Assembly: GCF_014196635.1 (NCBI RefSeq)
Contig: NZ_JACIEB010000006.1
Coordinates: forward strand, 62,001-126,000
Direction of reading: 5' to 3'
DNA: 64,000 nucleotides
Source: Sphingobium fontiphilum
Lineage (GTDB): Bacteria; Pseudomonadota; Alphaproteobacteria; Sphingomonadales; Sphingomonadaceae
Under the pieces are notes generated by a model. It was given only the letters and a program-made list of their open reading frames with translations, had not been told where the DNA came from and searched no databases. Of this stretch, positions 9,872 to 18,927 are shown piece by piece (position 1 is the first letter of the stretch; every line of letters begins with the position of its first letter). The translations under genes were made by a program, and so were the position numbers.

Positions 9872-10959
9872 GCGCCCACTCCCCCGCTCAGCGTCGGCAC
9901 ATCGAGCGCCGAGAAGCCATAATGGCGCAACCAGCGCAGGTCGCCGTCAAAGAAAGCGCGCAAGTCGTTCATCCCATATTTCAGCATGGCGAGGCGGTCG
10001 ACGCCGGTGCCAAAGGCAAAGCCCTGCCATTCATCGGGGTCGAGACCGCACGCCTCGATCACGCGGCGGTTGACCATGCCGCTGCCCAGCACCTCCAGCC
10101 AGCCGCCGCCGGGCGCATCACCATCGCCGCCGATAACGCGCTGGCCATTGGTCAGGGTATAGCCGACATCGACCTCGACCGACGGTTCGGTGAAGGGGAA
10201 ATAACTGGGGCGCAAGCGCAGAACGATGTCTTCCCGCTCGAAGAAAGCCTTGAGGAAGGTTTCCAGCGTCCATTTGAGGTGGCCGAGCGTGATGCCCTTG
10301 TCGATCACCAGGCCCTCGATCTGGTGGAACATCGGCGTGTGCGTCGCGTCGCTGTCGCTGCGATAGACGCGGCCGGGCGCGATGATGCGGATCGGCGGTT
10401 CCTGATCCTTCATCGTGCGGATCTGCACCGGCGAGGTGTGGGTCCGCAACAGCATCGCCTTGCCCGGCGGGTTTTGCGGGAAATAGAAAGTGTCGTGCAT
10501 CGCCCGCGCCGGGTGGGTCTCGGGAATGTTGAGCGCGGTGAAATTATGCCAGTCGTCCTCGATTTCCGGGCCTGTGGCGACCGAGAAGCCCAGGTCCGCG
10601 AAAATTTCGGTCAACTCGTCCATCACCTGGCTGACGGGATGGACCGATCCCTGCGGGCCGATATCGGCGGGCAGGGTCATGTCGATGCGCTCGGCGGCCA
10701 GCTTCGCGGTCAGCGCCGCTTCCTCCAGCGCCGCCTTGCGCGCGGCGAGCGCGGCCGTCACGGCCTCGCGCAGGTCCTGGATCGGCGGGCCTTTCTCCAG
10801 CCGCTCCTCCGCCGACATCGGGCCAAGCGTCTTGAGCAGCCCGGTGACGACGCCATTCTTGCCGATGGCGCCGACGCGCAGCGCCTCCAGAGCGTCAGTC
10901 GTGGCGGCGGCGTCGATATCGGCCAGCAGGCCGGCCTTCAGTGCGCTGATTTCGGTCAT
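9868..10959 (-). CDS. pheS: phenylalanyl-tRNA synthetase alpha subunit
   Basis: The catalytic class II subunit, 363 residues. The coiled-coil N-terminus is followed by class II motifs, including [19 protein letters not shown], the motif 2 region with [10 protein letters not shown] and RVYRSD, and the C-terminal [14 protein letters not shown]. The start [10 protein letters not shown] is preferred; the frame runs 24 codons further upstream, but that part has no family similarity. It forms an operon with pheT. The desaturase stop lies 84 bp upstream of its start codon. Confidence 0.97.
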   Translation of the reverse strand: MTEISALKAGLLADIDAAATTDALEALRVGAIGKNGVVTGLLKTLGPMSAEERLEKGPPIQDLREAVTAALAARKAALEEAALTAKLAAERIDMTLPADIGPQGSVHPVSQVMDELTEIFADLGFSVATGPEIEDDWHNFTALNIPETHPARAMHDTFYFPQNPPGKAMLLRTHTSPVQIRTMKDQEPPIRIIAPGRVYRSDSDATHTPMFHQIEGLVIDKGITLGHLKWTLETFLKAFFEREDIVLRLRPSYFPFTEPSVEVDVGYTLTNGQRVIGGDGDAPGGGWLEVLGSGMVNRRVIEACGLDPDEWQGFAFGTGVDRLAMLKYGMNDLRAFFDGDLRWLRHYGFSALDVPTLSGGVGA

Positions 10960-11043
10960 GGTCTTTTCGCAATGCGTGAACGTGTCGCCCCGCGCCTTAG
11001 CGGGGCGGGACGAACATGAAAAGGGCGGCATGAAAAGGGCGGT

Positions 11044-12174
11044 TCAGCCCCGCGCGCGCGAACGGAAGGAGGACATGACCAGACGGCGGATGAGGCCCAT
11101 GAGGTCGGGATAGCTCGCCCGGCCATAGGCCGACCCGGCGGGCAGCGCCGCGACCAGCCGCCGGTGCGCCTCGCCCAGCGCGTGATAGGGCATTCCGGGC
11201 AGCAAATGGTGGAGCGCATGATATCGCAGGCCAACGGGCGCCCACAGGCCGGGCAGCAGGCCGGGCGGCGGCACGTTGACGCTGTCCAGATATTGGGCGG
11301 TCAGGCTCATTTCTTCGCCCTCATTATCCCACAGATGGGCCACCAGCGTGCGGACCTGGTTGATCGCCATCGCCCCGGCGATGACGCCCAGATAAATGGC
11401 ATAGGCGCGCAGCGGCGCGATACCAGCGATCACCAGCCCCAGCAGGGTGATGGCGAACAGGCTGGCCGCCACGTCCCAGCGCCGCCAGAACCGGCCATAG
11501 GCCGGGTCCGGCGCGGCGCGCACGAATTGCGGGTTGATGGCGAGCGCCGACAACCGCTCGCGCACCACACGGCGCAGGCCGGGGATGAAAAGGCTCAGCG
11601 GATTAAGGATGACGAGGCGGATGAGAAAGCCCAGCGGTGCGAGCAGCGCGGTCAGCATGAACACCGCCAGCGTCCCCGGCCCCATGTGCGACAGGGGCAG
11701 ATATTCCGGGTCCGCCGCCGTGCCATAACGCTGCCGCTGGTGGTGCAGCGTATGGACCCCTTCATACATGAAGGACGGCACCATCATCGGCACGCCGATC
11801 AGCGCGTTCCACGCGGTGCGAAAACCGGGGACTGCGCCGGGTTTCATGTGCGAGATTTCGTGGATGAACAGGGTCGCGCGATACAAGGCCAGCATCGCCA
11901 CGGCCGCCGCCGCCAGCGCCAGCCAGAGCGGCTTGGCAAGGATGGTCAGCGCCAGCGCGCCATAGCCCAGCGCCGCCGAACCGAAACAATCGGTCCAGTA
12001 AAGCAGCCGGTTATGCCGCCCCAACTCCTTGTTCAGCCTGGCGGCGGCACGCAACATCGCCATATCCTCGCCAGGCCCTTTTCCGGGCCTGGGCGATGGC
12101 ACAGGGGCCGTCCCGCTTTGCATCGCTTCACCCAGATACATCATGCTTCCCATGTTCGTCCGCCAACCGGCCAT
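11044..12174 (-). CDS. membrane fatty acid desaturase family protein
   Basis: A diiron membrane enzyme of up to 376 residues that would introduce a double bond or hydroxyl into an acyl chain or carotenoid-like lipid. The three histidine boxes are intact: HEISH at residues 105-109, HTLHH at 141-145 and HALHH at 319-323, separated by hydrophobic helices. The start is uncertain: methionines at residues 1, 8, 11 and 12 all lie before conserved sequence and none has a strong Shine-Dalgarno. It sits between the LysE gene and pheS on the same strand. The substrate is not evident. Confidence 0.86.
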   Translation of the reverse strand: MAGWRTNMGSMMYLGEAMQSGTAPVPSPRPGKGPGEDMAMLRAAARLNKELGRHNRLLYWTDCFGSAALGYGALALTILAKPLWLALAAAAVAMLALYRATLFIHEISHMKPGAVPGFRTAWNALIGVPMMVPSFMYEGVHTLHHQRQRYGTAADPEYLPLSHMGPGTLAVFMLTALLAPLGFLIRLVILNPLSLFIPGLRRVVRERLSALAINPQFVRAAPDPAYGRFWRRWDVAASLFAITLLGLVIAGIAPLRAYAIYLGVIAGAMAINQVRTLVAHLWDNEGEEMSLTAQYLDSVNVPPPGLLPGLWAPVGLRYHALHHLLPGMPYHALGEAHRRLVAALPAGSAYGRASYPDLMGLIRRLVMSSFRSRARG

Positions 12175-12221
12175 CGCCGACCGCCACTATATGCGTTCGC
12201 TTCGTGACATCTTGATCGACA

Positions 12222-12842
12222 TCAGGCGCGCGCGCCCAGCAGCGCCCCGCCAAAGCCGATGAACAACGCGCCGGTCAGACGGTTGAACATCTTCTGACGA
12301 CTCTGCCCTTTCAGCCAGCCCGCCAATCGCAGGCCGCCGAGCGCATAGACGCCATACCAGAAGCTCTCAATGACCACGAAGCTGATCACCAATATGCTTA
12401 ACTGGGGGGCAAATGCGGCACGGGTGTCGATGAATTGTGGAAATAATGCGGCGGCGAAGATGATCAGCTTGGGATTGGACAGGCCCGTCAGAAGCCCCGC
12501 GCCATAGAGCGCCCAGCCCGAACGGTGCGGCCCGTCATCGTCCATGTCCCCGGCGGACACCGGCGCGCGCCAGGCCTTGATCCCCAGCCAGATGAGATAG
12601 GCGACACCGGCATAGCGCAGCACATCGAACAGGCGCGGCGACGCCTCCAGCACCGCGCCGAGGCCAAATGCCGACGCGATCAGGCACAGCAGCACCGCGC
12701 TCATCAACCCCGCCATGGTCGCCATCGCCTTGCGCGGGCCATGATGGATGGATTGCGCCATGACATGCAGCATGTTCGGCCCCGGCGTCGCCGAAATCAG
12801 GAACACGGCGGTGACGTAGAGACACCAGAGATGCATCGACAT
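12222..12842 (-). CDS. LysE/RhtB family amino-acid exporter
   Basis: A cytoplasmic-membrane exporter of about 206 residues with the family signature ISATPGPNMLHVMAQ at the first helix, G-rich middle helices (YLIWLGIKAWRA) and a terminal helix pair. The frame stays open upstream to 13040, but that part crosses the rplT terminator and rplT itself, so the start is placed at MSMHLWCLYV. The second methionine at 12836 has GAGG eight bases upstream and may be used instead. It probably exports an amino acid or a similar metabolite. Confidence 0.86.
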   Translation of the reverse strand: MSMHLWCLYVTAVFLISATPGPNMLHVMAQSIHHGPRKAMATMAGLMSAVLLCLIASAFGLGAVLEASPRLFDVLRYAGVAYLIWLGIKAWRAPVSAGDMDDDGPHRSGWALYGAGLLTGLSNPKLIIFAAALFPQFIDTRAAFAPQLSILVISFVVIESFWYGVYALGGLRLAGWLKGQSRQKMFNRLTGALFIGFGGALLGARA

Positions 12843-12913
12843 GGCCTCAAGTCCTTTTCCTGCCCAGCGCAGCCATGCCCCGGCGCGTGCCGACGCCAAA
12901 GGGCCAGTAAACG

Positions 12914-12952
12914 AAAAGAGGCGCCGGAGCATCTGCCCCGGCGCCTCTTTTT
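12914..12952 (-). terminator. rho-independent terminator of rpmI-rplT
   Basis: A perfect 14-bp inverted repeat (AAAAGAGGCGCCGG / CCGGCGCCTCTTTT) with a 10-nt loop, flanked by A and T runs. It lies 27 bp after the rplT stop and before the LysE start, and could work in both directions. Confidence 0.88.
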
Positions 12953-12978
12953 CAACCCTTCCCGGTTGGGGAAGCGGA

Positions 12979-13341
12979 TCAGGCCGCGGGCAGAGCCGCC
13001 TTCGCCTGCGCGATGATCGCGCTGAAGGCTTCGCCTTCATGCATCGCGATATCGGCCAGAACCTTCCGGTCCAGTTCGACGCCGGCCAGCTTCAGGCCGT
13101 GCATGAACTGCGAATAGGTCAGACCCTCCGCGCGGACACCGGCGTTGATGCGCTGGATCCAAAGGCCACGGAAGGACCGCTTCTTGACCTTGCGGTCGCG
13201 ATAGGCGTACTGGCCCGCCTTTTCGACGGCCTGACGGGCGATACGGATCGTATTCTTGCGACGGCCATAATAGCCCTTCGCCTGATCCAGAATCCGCTTA
13301 TGCTTCGCCTTGGTGGTCGTACCACGCTTGACACGCGCCAT
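12979..13341 (-). CDS. rplT: 50S ribosomal protein L20
   Basis: A 120-residue ribosomal protein that binds 23S rRNA and is needed early in 50S assembly. The sequence begins [18 protein letters not shown] and has [19 protein letters not shown] and [11 protein letters not shown], all diagnostic of L20. It lies 14 bp after rpmI in a two-gene operon closed by the terminator at 12914-12952. L20 often represses its own operon; no leader structure was established here. Confidence 0.98.
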   Translation of the reverse strand: MARVKRGTTTKAKHKRILDQAKGYYGRRKNTIRIARQAVEKAGQYAYRDRKVKKRSFRGLWIQRINAGVRAEGLTYSQFMHGLKLAGVELDRKVLADIAMHEGEAFSAIIAQAKAALPAA

Positions 13342-13355
13342 TGGTCAGACCTCCC

Positions 13356-13559
13356 TTACTTCAGGCCATAGGGCGCCCACAGGCGCACATGGGCAACATC
13401 GGAATCCGACAGCACGGAGGTGCCGCGATTCTGGCGGATATATTTGGCATTGTGGCTGATCAGGCGGTGACGCTTGCCAGCGACGCCGTGCTTGACCTTG
13501 CCGGAAGCGGTGAATTTGAAGCGCTTCTTCACACCGCTCTTGGTCTTGAGCTTGGGCAT
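13356..13559 (-). CDS. rpmI: 50S ribosomal protein L35
   Basis: A 67-residue basic protein, [20 protein letters not shown], with the L35 pattern [16 protein letters not shown]. An AGGAGA Shine-Dalgarno lies six bases before the ATG. It is the first gene of rpmI-rplT. The usual upstream neighbour infC is absent; instead a 161-bp gap separates it from the divergent AsmA gene. Confidence 0.97.
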   Translation of the reverse strand: MPKLKTKSGVKKRFKFTASGKVKHGVAGKRHRLISHNAKYIRQNRGTSVLSDSDVAHVRLWAPYGLK

Positions 13560-13720
13560 TTTCGTCTCCTTGTTTCAGCGCGACGATTACAGACAGCCCC
13601 GGCAGCCCTGGTTAGCCGGGCGGTCCTTCCGAATATCGCGAAGGGCGGCGCTTAGTCGCATGAGGGTATAAAAGCAAGGCGATTCGGAGCCAAAGCGGCG
13701 TCCGGGGCGTTCATGCGCCC

Positions 13721-15835
13721 ATGGCGGATACAGAACCCATCCCTGCCCCCGTCGCCCCGGCCGCATTGCGTGCGACAAACATAGAAGCGGCCCCTTCCTG
13801 GATCGGCGCGGCGCGCGTGCGCTGGAGGCGTCTGCCGCTGCCCGCGCGCATAGTGCTGTGGATCGTCGGCATCCTCTTCGCCATCTGGCTGATCCTGTTC
13901 ATCACCAAAGGGCGATTCCTCAAAACGCCCTTTGAACGGATCATGTCCGCCTCGCTGGAGCGGCCCGTGCGGGTGGGGGGCGATTTTCAGCTCTATTTCG
14001 CACCGATTACCATCAAGTTTTTGGCGCAGGACATGACCATCGCCAACCTGCCCTGGGCCAGCCGACCCGCCTTTTTTCAGGCGGGGCAGATCGACATGCG
14101 GATCGCGCCGCTCAGCCTGATGTTCGGGGATCGCTACCGGGTGCGCACGCTCGATCTGCAAAAGGCGGCAATCGACCTCGAATGGTCAAAGGACGGCAAT
14201 TCCAATACATGGACGTTTGGCGCGCCCGACGCCAAGGCCGAACCGCTCACCCTTCCCTTGATCCAGCGCGCGCTGATAACAGGCACGACCATGCGCTATC
14301 GCGATCCCGCGATGCAGATAGCCACCGACATCTCCGTGGATACGGTGAAGGCGCAGGACACCCGCTTTGCCAGCGATATTCGCTTCACTGGCGCCGGCAC
14401 CATGCGCGGCAAGCCCTTTTCGATGCGGGGCGGACTGTTGTCGCCCAATGAAACGGTGACCGGCGGGCGAAACCAGCTTGCCGTCGCGGCACAAGCTGGC
14501 GCGACCGAACTGGACATCACCGGCACCCTGCCGGGTGCGACGGTGATCGAGGGCGCCGACCTGAAGCTGAAGGCCAGCGGCCCCAATATCAGCCTTCTCT
14601 TCGACTATCTGGGCATCGTCACGCCCGATACCCGTGCTTATCATGTGACTTCAGCCCTGACCAAGGTCGGCGGGGAATGGCGCTTTACCCATATCAAGGG
14701 GCGCTTTGGCGACAGCGACATTGCCGGGCGGATGACCGTATCCCTGCCCGACAATCGCCCGCTGCTGAAAGCGAACCTGTCGACACAGAGGCTCGACATC
14801 CTCGATGCCGGGCCATTCATCGGTTATGATCCCGAAAGACTGGAGGCGCAGGGCGCGGCGGGCGCGATCACCACCGTCGGCGGCCAGAAACGGCTGTTGC
14901 CCGACGCGCCGCTGCGGATAGAGGCAATCCGCAATTTCGACGCCGACGTGCGCTATACGGTCAAATCGGTGCGCGCTGACAATGTGCCTGTCTCCAACAT
15001 CGCACTGGCGCTGAAGCTGGACCACAGTCTGCTGACCCTGTCGCCGCTGACCTTCGACATGGCGGGCGGGCATATCAGTTCCGATATCGCCATCGACGCG
15101 CGGGTCAAACCGGTCGACACCCGCTATGACATCCGCCTGTCGCCCACGCCCATGGGCCGGTTGCTGGCCGGATGGGGCGTGGAAGAATCGGGCACCACCG
15201 GTACGATCAAGGCGCGGGTGCAAATGACCGGCATCGGCAACAGCGTCCATGATTCACTGGCCGCCGCCAATGGGCGCATTGCCGTCATCCTGCCCGCAGG
15301 CAGCATGTGGGCGCGCAACATCCAGTTGTCGGAACTGGACGTCGGCACCTTCATCTCCAAAATGTTTTCCGGCAAATTGAAGAAGCCGGTGCAGATCAAT
15401 TGCGGCCTGATCGCCTTTACCGTGCGCAACGGAGTCGCGGCGGCCGACCCGATCCTGATCGACACGCAGAAGAATGTGATGCTGGGCCGGGGCAGCTTTT
15501 CCTTCCGCGACGAGAGCATCGACCTGCGTTTCCGCGCCGATGGCAAGAAGTTCAGCCTGTTTTCGGGCCAGTCGCCCGTGGGCATCGGCGGCCATTTCGC
15601 CGCGCCCAGCTATGACATCATCAGCCCCGAATTGGTCGCGCGCGGCGGCGCAGCGGTGGCGCTGGGCGCGGTGGCCAGCCCTCTGGCCAGCGTGCTCGCC
15701 TTCGTCGACATTGGCGACGCAAAGAGCGCGGCCTGCGGCCCGGTGCTGGCGGGCGCCAACGCCGCCGCGCAGCGTGCGAAGGGCGGCAAACCGCGCAACG
15801 ATGTGGGGCGCGGCACCACCAGCAAGAAGGAGTAG
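13721..15835 (+). CDS. AsmA family protein
   Basis: A 704-residue envelope protein with a cytoplasmic N-terminus, one transmembrane helix (about residues 44-62, IVLWIVGILFAIWLILFI) and a large periplasmic repeated-beta region. PFERIMSASLERPVRVGGDF is the usual AsmA start after the helix, and the C-terminal FRADGKKFSLFSGQSPVGIG block is AsmA-2-like. The family is linked to phospholipid movement and outer-membrane biogenesis. The start lacks a strong Shine-Dalgarno, so another nearby start is possible. Confidence 0.88.
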   Translation: MADTEPIPAPVAPAALRATNIEAAPSWIGAARVRWRRLPLPARIVLWIVGILFAIWLILFITKGRFLKTPFERIMSASLERPVRVGGDFQLYFAPITIKFLAQDMTIANLPWASRPAFFQAGQIDMRIAPLSLMFGDRYRVRTLDLQKAAIDLEWSKDGNSNTWTFGAPDAKAEPLTLPLIQRALITGTTMRYRDPAMQIATDISVDTVKAQDTRFASDIRFTGAGTMRGKPFSMRGGLLSPNETVTGGRNQLAVAAQAGATELDITGTLPGATVIEGADLKLKASGPNISLLFDYLGIVTPDTRAYHVTSALTKVGGEWRFTHIKGRFGDSDIAGRMTVSLPDNRPLLKANLSTQRLDILDAGPFIGYDPERLEAQGAAGAITTVGGQKRLLPDAPLRIEAIRNFDADVRYTVKSVRADNVPVSNIALALKLDHSLLTLSPLTFDMAGGHISSDIAIDARVKPVDTRYDIRLSPTPMGRLLAGWGVEESGTTGTIKARVQMTGIGNSVHDSLAAANGRIAVILPAGSMWARNIQLSELDVGTFISKMFSGKLKKPVQINCGLIAFTVRNGVAAADPILIDTQKNVMLGRGSFSFRDESIDLRFRADGKKFSLFSGQSPVGIGGHFAAPSYDIISPELVARGGAAVALGAVASPLASVLAFVDIGDAKSAACGPVLAGANAAAQRAKGGKPRNDVGRGTTSKKE

Positions 15836-15855
15836 GCGCGGTTACCGCGTAACCG

Positions 15856-16839
15856 TCAGCCGCACTCCACCGTGACGTGCGCCATGCGGGGCATCGCCGC
15901 CACCTTCGCACGGATGGCGGGGCCGTCAGCGCCCGGCTCCAGGCTGATGATGACGGCATGGGCATGGGGACCGATGCGCCAGATGTGGAGATCCCGCAGC
16001 CGCGCGCCCTCGCCCTCCACCGTCGCCCGCACCCGCGCCAGCAGCGCCGGTTCGGCGGTATCCAGCAATATGCCGACCGTATCCTGCATCAACCCCCAGG
16101 CCCAGCGCGCAATGACCACCGCGCCCAGCAGGCCGACCGCAGGGTCCAGCCACAACCAGCCCCAGTAACGCCCGGCCAGCAGCGCGACGATGGCCAGCAC
16201 GGAGGTCAGCGCATCGGTCAGCACATGGATATAGGCGGCACGCAGATTATTGTCGGCATGGCCGTGGGCGTGCCCATGGCCGTCATCATGCCCATGGTCA
16301 TGACTGTGATCATGGCCCAGCAGCACGGCGCTGACCAGATTGATGACCAGGCCGATCACCGCCACAAGAGTCGCCTCGCCAAATTCGACATTCACCGGCT
16401 GGAACAGGCGCACGCCCGATTCGATCGCGATAAAAAGCGCCGTCACCGCCAGCAACAGGGCGGAAGCAAAACCCGCCAGATCGCCGACCTTGCCCGTGCC
16501 GAAGGTGAAACGCGCGCTGCGGGCATGGCGGCGGGCATAGCCATAGGCGGCGGCGGCCACAGCCAGCGCCCCGGCATGGGTCGCCATGTGGAAACCGTCG
16601 GCCAACAGCGCCATGGAACCCGTCCACCAACCCGCCGCGATCTCCACCACCATGGTGAGAGCGGTCAGCCAGACGACCCACAAAGTCCGCCGCGCGTTCC
16701 GGTCATGCCCGGCGGTCAGGTAGATATGATCGAAAAAATGTTCCTCGCCCCCATCGGCAGCGCCAAAGGCGGCCAAATCCGGGGCGGGTATGTGATCGTG
16801 ATCGTGGCGATGATGGCTGTGATCGTGGGCCATGGTCAT
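15856..16839 (-). CDS. dmeF: CDF cation efflux transporter, DmeF type
   Basis: A 327-residue inner-membrane divalent-metal/proton antiporter, likely exporting cobalt and nickel. It has a His-rich N-terminus (MTMAHDHSHHRHDHDH), six helices with LLADGFHMATHAGA in helix 2 and HVLTDALTS in helix 5, and a long His/Asp-rich loop between helices 4 and 5 (GHDHSHDHGHDDGHGHAHG). The start is the ATG that overlaps the dmeR stop by 4 bp (ATGA). The frame is open further upstream but there it runs over dmeR. Pairing with an RcnR-like regulator supports the DmeF assignment. Confidence 0.88.
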   Translation of the reverse strand: MTMAHDHSHHRHDHDHIPAPDLAAFGAADGGEEHFFDHIYLTAGHDRNARRTLWVVWLTALTMVVEIAAGWWTGSMALLADGFHMATHAGALAVAAAAYGYARRHARSARFTFGTGKVGDLAGFASALLLAVTALFIAIESGVRLFQPVNVEFGEATLVAVIGLVINLVSAVLLGHDHSHDHGHDDGHGHAHGHADNNLRAAYIHVLTDALTSVLAIVALLAGRYWGWLWLDPAVGLLGAVVIARWAWGLMQDTVGILLDTAEPALLARVRATVEGEGARLRDLHIWRIGPHAHAVIISLEPGADGPAIRAKVAAMPRMAHVTVECG

Positions 16840-17108
16840 TTCCCGTAACGACGGATGATGGCCAGCATCTCTTCCGTCGCCGCGCTGCGCTGTGCATCGG
16901 TCAGGCCTGGCCTGGCGACATGCTCGCGCATATGCTGTTCGATCAGTTCGTCCATCAGCCCGCCGACAGCCCCCCGCACCGACGCAACGAGTTGCAGCAG
17001 TTGCGAACAATCGGCCTGGCCCGAAAGTTGATTTTCCACGGCCTGGACCTGCCCGGCGATGCGGCGGACCCGGCCGAGCAGTTTTTGACGATCTTCAACA
17101 ATGTGCAT
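16836..17108 (-). CDS. dmeR: metal-sensing transcriptional repressor, RcnR/DmeR type
   Basis: A 90-residue all-helical regulator of the CsoR/RcnR family. Ligands H2, C34, H59 and H63 reproduce the His-Cys-His-His pattern of RcnR shifted by one residue, which points to nickel or cobalt rather than copper. It is translationally coupled to dmeF. An inverted repeat with a central C/G run overlaps its start codon and ribosome-binding site and is the likely self-operator. Confidence 0.88.
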   Translation of the reverse strand: MHIVEDRQKLLGRVRRIAGQVQAVENQLSGQADCSQLLQLVASVRGAVGGLMDELIEQHMREHVARPGLTDAQRSAATEEMLAIIRRYGK

Positions 17109-17130
17109 AGGATAGTCCCCTACCCTATGC
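17105..17130 (-). promoter_or_regulatory. probable DmeR operator
   Basis: A 26-bp inverted repeat. Left arm GCATAGGATA and right arm TACCCTATGC match at 9 of 10 positions, around a GTCCCC centre. RcnR-type repressors bind sites with a central G/C tract flanked by TA-rich half sites. The element covers the dmeR start codon and its AGGGGA ribosome-binding site. Confidence 0.65.
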
Positions 17131-17146
17131 CGCCACGCAGTTCAAC

Positions 17147-17674
17147 CTAGCGTTTCTTCGCCAAGCGCCCCAGAAAGTCGCGCTTGCCGACCGCCACGCC
17201 CTGCGCGCGCAATATGTCGTAGGCGGTCGTGGCGTGGAACAGAAAATTGGGGAAAGAAAAGGAAAGCAGGAAATTTTCAGCCAGAAAATCGACATGCGCC
17301 TCGCCAAAGGCAAAGCGCATGTCGCCACCCTCCAGCGCATCGATTTCAGCGGGCGTCAGGGCGGCAAGCTGCGCCAGCGCCCCTTCCACCCGTTCGCGCA
17401 GGGCGGGAAAACTGTCGGGCGGGGTGCTGTCGTCGGGCCGGAATATGCCAGCCTTCACGCCATCTATCGCACCCAGCGAGTGAACGACAGTTGATTTCAC
17501 CTGATAGGAAAAGGGCAGCATGTCGGGCGCCAGGCGCGCTTCGATGATGGTTTCGGGCGCTACGCCGGTCTGCGCGCAATGCGCCTCCGCCTTGTCCAGC
17601 AAATGCAGCATGGTCCCCAATATCTGCTGAAAAAGGGGGACGGTGACGGTGTAAAGCGACAGGGCCATGGGCAT
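17147..17674 (-). CDS. DUF1993 family protein
   Basis: A 175-residue cytoplasmic protein with the DUF1993 pattern: MALSLYTVTVPLFQQIL at the start, ARLAPDMLPFSYQV in the middle and FSFPNFLFHATTAYDILRA near the end. This family has a DinB-like helical bundle; its role is unknown. The chosen ATG (MPMALSL) has GGAG five bases upstream; MALSL two codons later or an upstream ATG are alternatives. It is divergent from crtY. Confidence 0.87.
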   Translation of the reverse strand: MPMALSLYTVTVPLFQQILGTMLHLLDKAEAHCAQTGVAPETIIEARLAPDMLPFSYQVKSTVVHSLGAIDGVKAGIFRPDDSTPPDSFPALRERVEGALAQLAALTPAEIDALEGGDMRFAFGEAHVDFLAENFLLSFSFPNFLFHATTAYDILRAQGVAVGKRDFLGRLAKKR

Positions 17675-17769
17675 TTCTTCTCCGGTGCTCATCTCGATGG
17701 CGGGAGGATAATGGGGCGGTGCGCCCTTATCCAGTGGCTTTGCCCGGCCAAACCGTTAGTCAGGGGCGA

Positions 17770-18927
17770 ATGACCAGCATGACATGCGACATCGCCATCG
17801 TCGGCGGCGGCCTCGCCGGAGGACTGATCGCCCTGGCCCTCGCGACGCGACACCCCGACGCCCGGCTCCTGCTGGTCGAGGGCGCGCCGACATTGGGCGG
17901 CAATCATGTCTGGTCCTTCTTCGACGCGGATATCGCGCCCGATCATCGCTGGCTGGTCGATCCGTTGGTCAGCGCGCGCTGGCCCGGCGGCCACGACGTG
18001 CGCTTCCCCGATCTTCGTCGCCACCTGTCCGCCCCCTATAACAGCATCGTTTCCAGCGAATATGATGGGCGCCTGCGCACCATTCTGGGCGACCGGATTC
18101 TTGCCTCCGCAACCGCCGAGAGAGTAACGGCGGGCAGCGTTATGCTGGCCGACGGCCGCATCATAGATGCAGCCGCGGTGATCGACGCGCGGGGCGCGGG
18201 CGACCTGTCGGCCCTGCGCTGCGGCTGGCAGAAATTCGTGGGACAGGTGATCGAACTCGACCGTCCCCATGGGGTCGACCATCCGGTCATCATGGATGCG
18301 ACGGTCGAACAGGTGGACGGCTATCGCTTCGTCTACCTGCTGCCGATGGGCGAGCGGCGCATTTTCGTTGAGGACACCTATTACAGCGACGCGCCAACGC
18401 TGGAGGTGTCGGCCATTGAACGGCGAATCGCCGATTATGCGGCGCACGCCGGCTGGGCGGGGGCGCGGGTCATCCATGGCGAGACCGGCGTGCTGCCGGT
18501 TGTCTATGGCGGCGATTTTGATCGTTTCTGGCCCGCCGCCGATCCGGTTGCGCGGGCCGGCGCGCGAGCCGGGCTGTTCCAGCCGATGACCGGCTATTCC
18601 CTGCCCGACGCCGTCCGCTTCGCCTGTGCGCTGGCGGATCGATGGCCGATGGATGGCCCGGCGCTCGCCCGCTTTTCGCGACAATGGGCCGCCGACCACT
18701 GGCGCCGGGGCGGCTATTACCGCCTGCTGGGCAAGATGTTGTTCGGGGCCGCCAAGCCGGACATGCGCTGGCGCATCTTCGACCGATTCTATCGCCTGCC
18801 CGAACCGCTGATCGGCCGCTTTTATGCCGGGCGCTCGACGCAAGCTGACCGTTTGCGCATCTTGTGCGGCAAGCCGCCCGTCCCCATAAGAGCCGCCATG
18901 CGTGCTTTGTTGGGATATTCCGCCTGA
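17770..18927 (+). CDS. crtY: lycopene beta-cyclase
   Basis: CrtY cyclises both ends of lycopene to beta-carotene at the membrane. The 385-residue protein has an N-terminal dinucleotide-binding motif (IAIVGGGLAGGLIALALA), the cyclase-typical FFDADIAPDHRWLVDPLVS region, FVYLLPMGERRIFVEDTYY and GVLPVVYGGDF. The ATG at MTSMTCDIAIV has AGGGG four bases upstream, which is why it is preferred to the earlier ATG. It is the first gene of the crt operon and overlaps crtI by one base (TGATG). Confidence 0.94.
   Translation: MTSMTCDIAIVGGGLAGGLIALALATRHPDARLLLVEGAPTLGGNHVWSFFDADIAPDHRWLVDPLVSARWPGGHDVRFPDLRRHLSAPYNSIVSSEYDGRLRTILGDRILASATAERVTAGSVMLADGRIIDAAAVIDARGAGDLSALRCGWQKFVGQVIELDRPHGVDHPVIMDATVEQVDGYRFVYLLPMGERRIFVEDTYYSDAPTLEVSAIERRIADYAAHAGWAGARVIHGETGVLPVVYGGDFDRFWPAADPVARAGARAGLFQPMTGYSLPDAVRFACALADRWPMDGPALARFSRQWAADHWRRGGYYRLLGKMLFGAAKPDMRWRIFDRFYRLPEPLIGRFYAGRSTQADRLRILCGKPPVPIRAAMRALLGYSA

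Noticed and set aside
12843-13040. N-terminal extension of the LysE gene
   Set aside because: It would cross the rplT terminator and part of rplT, and has no exporter similarity.
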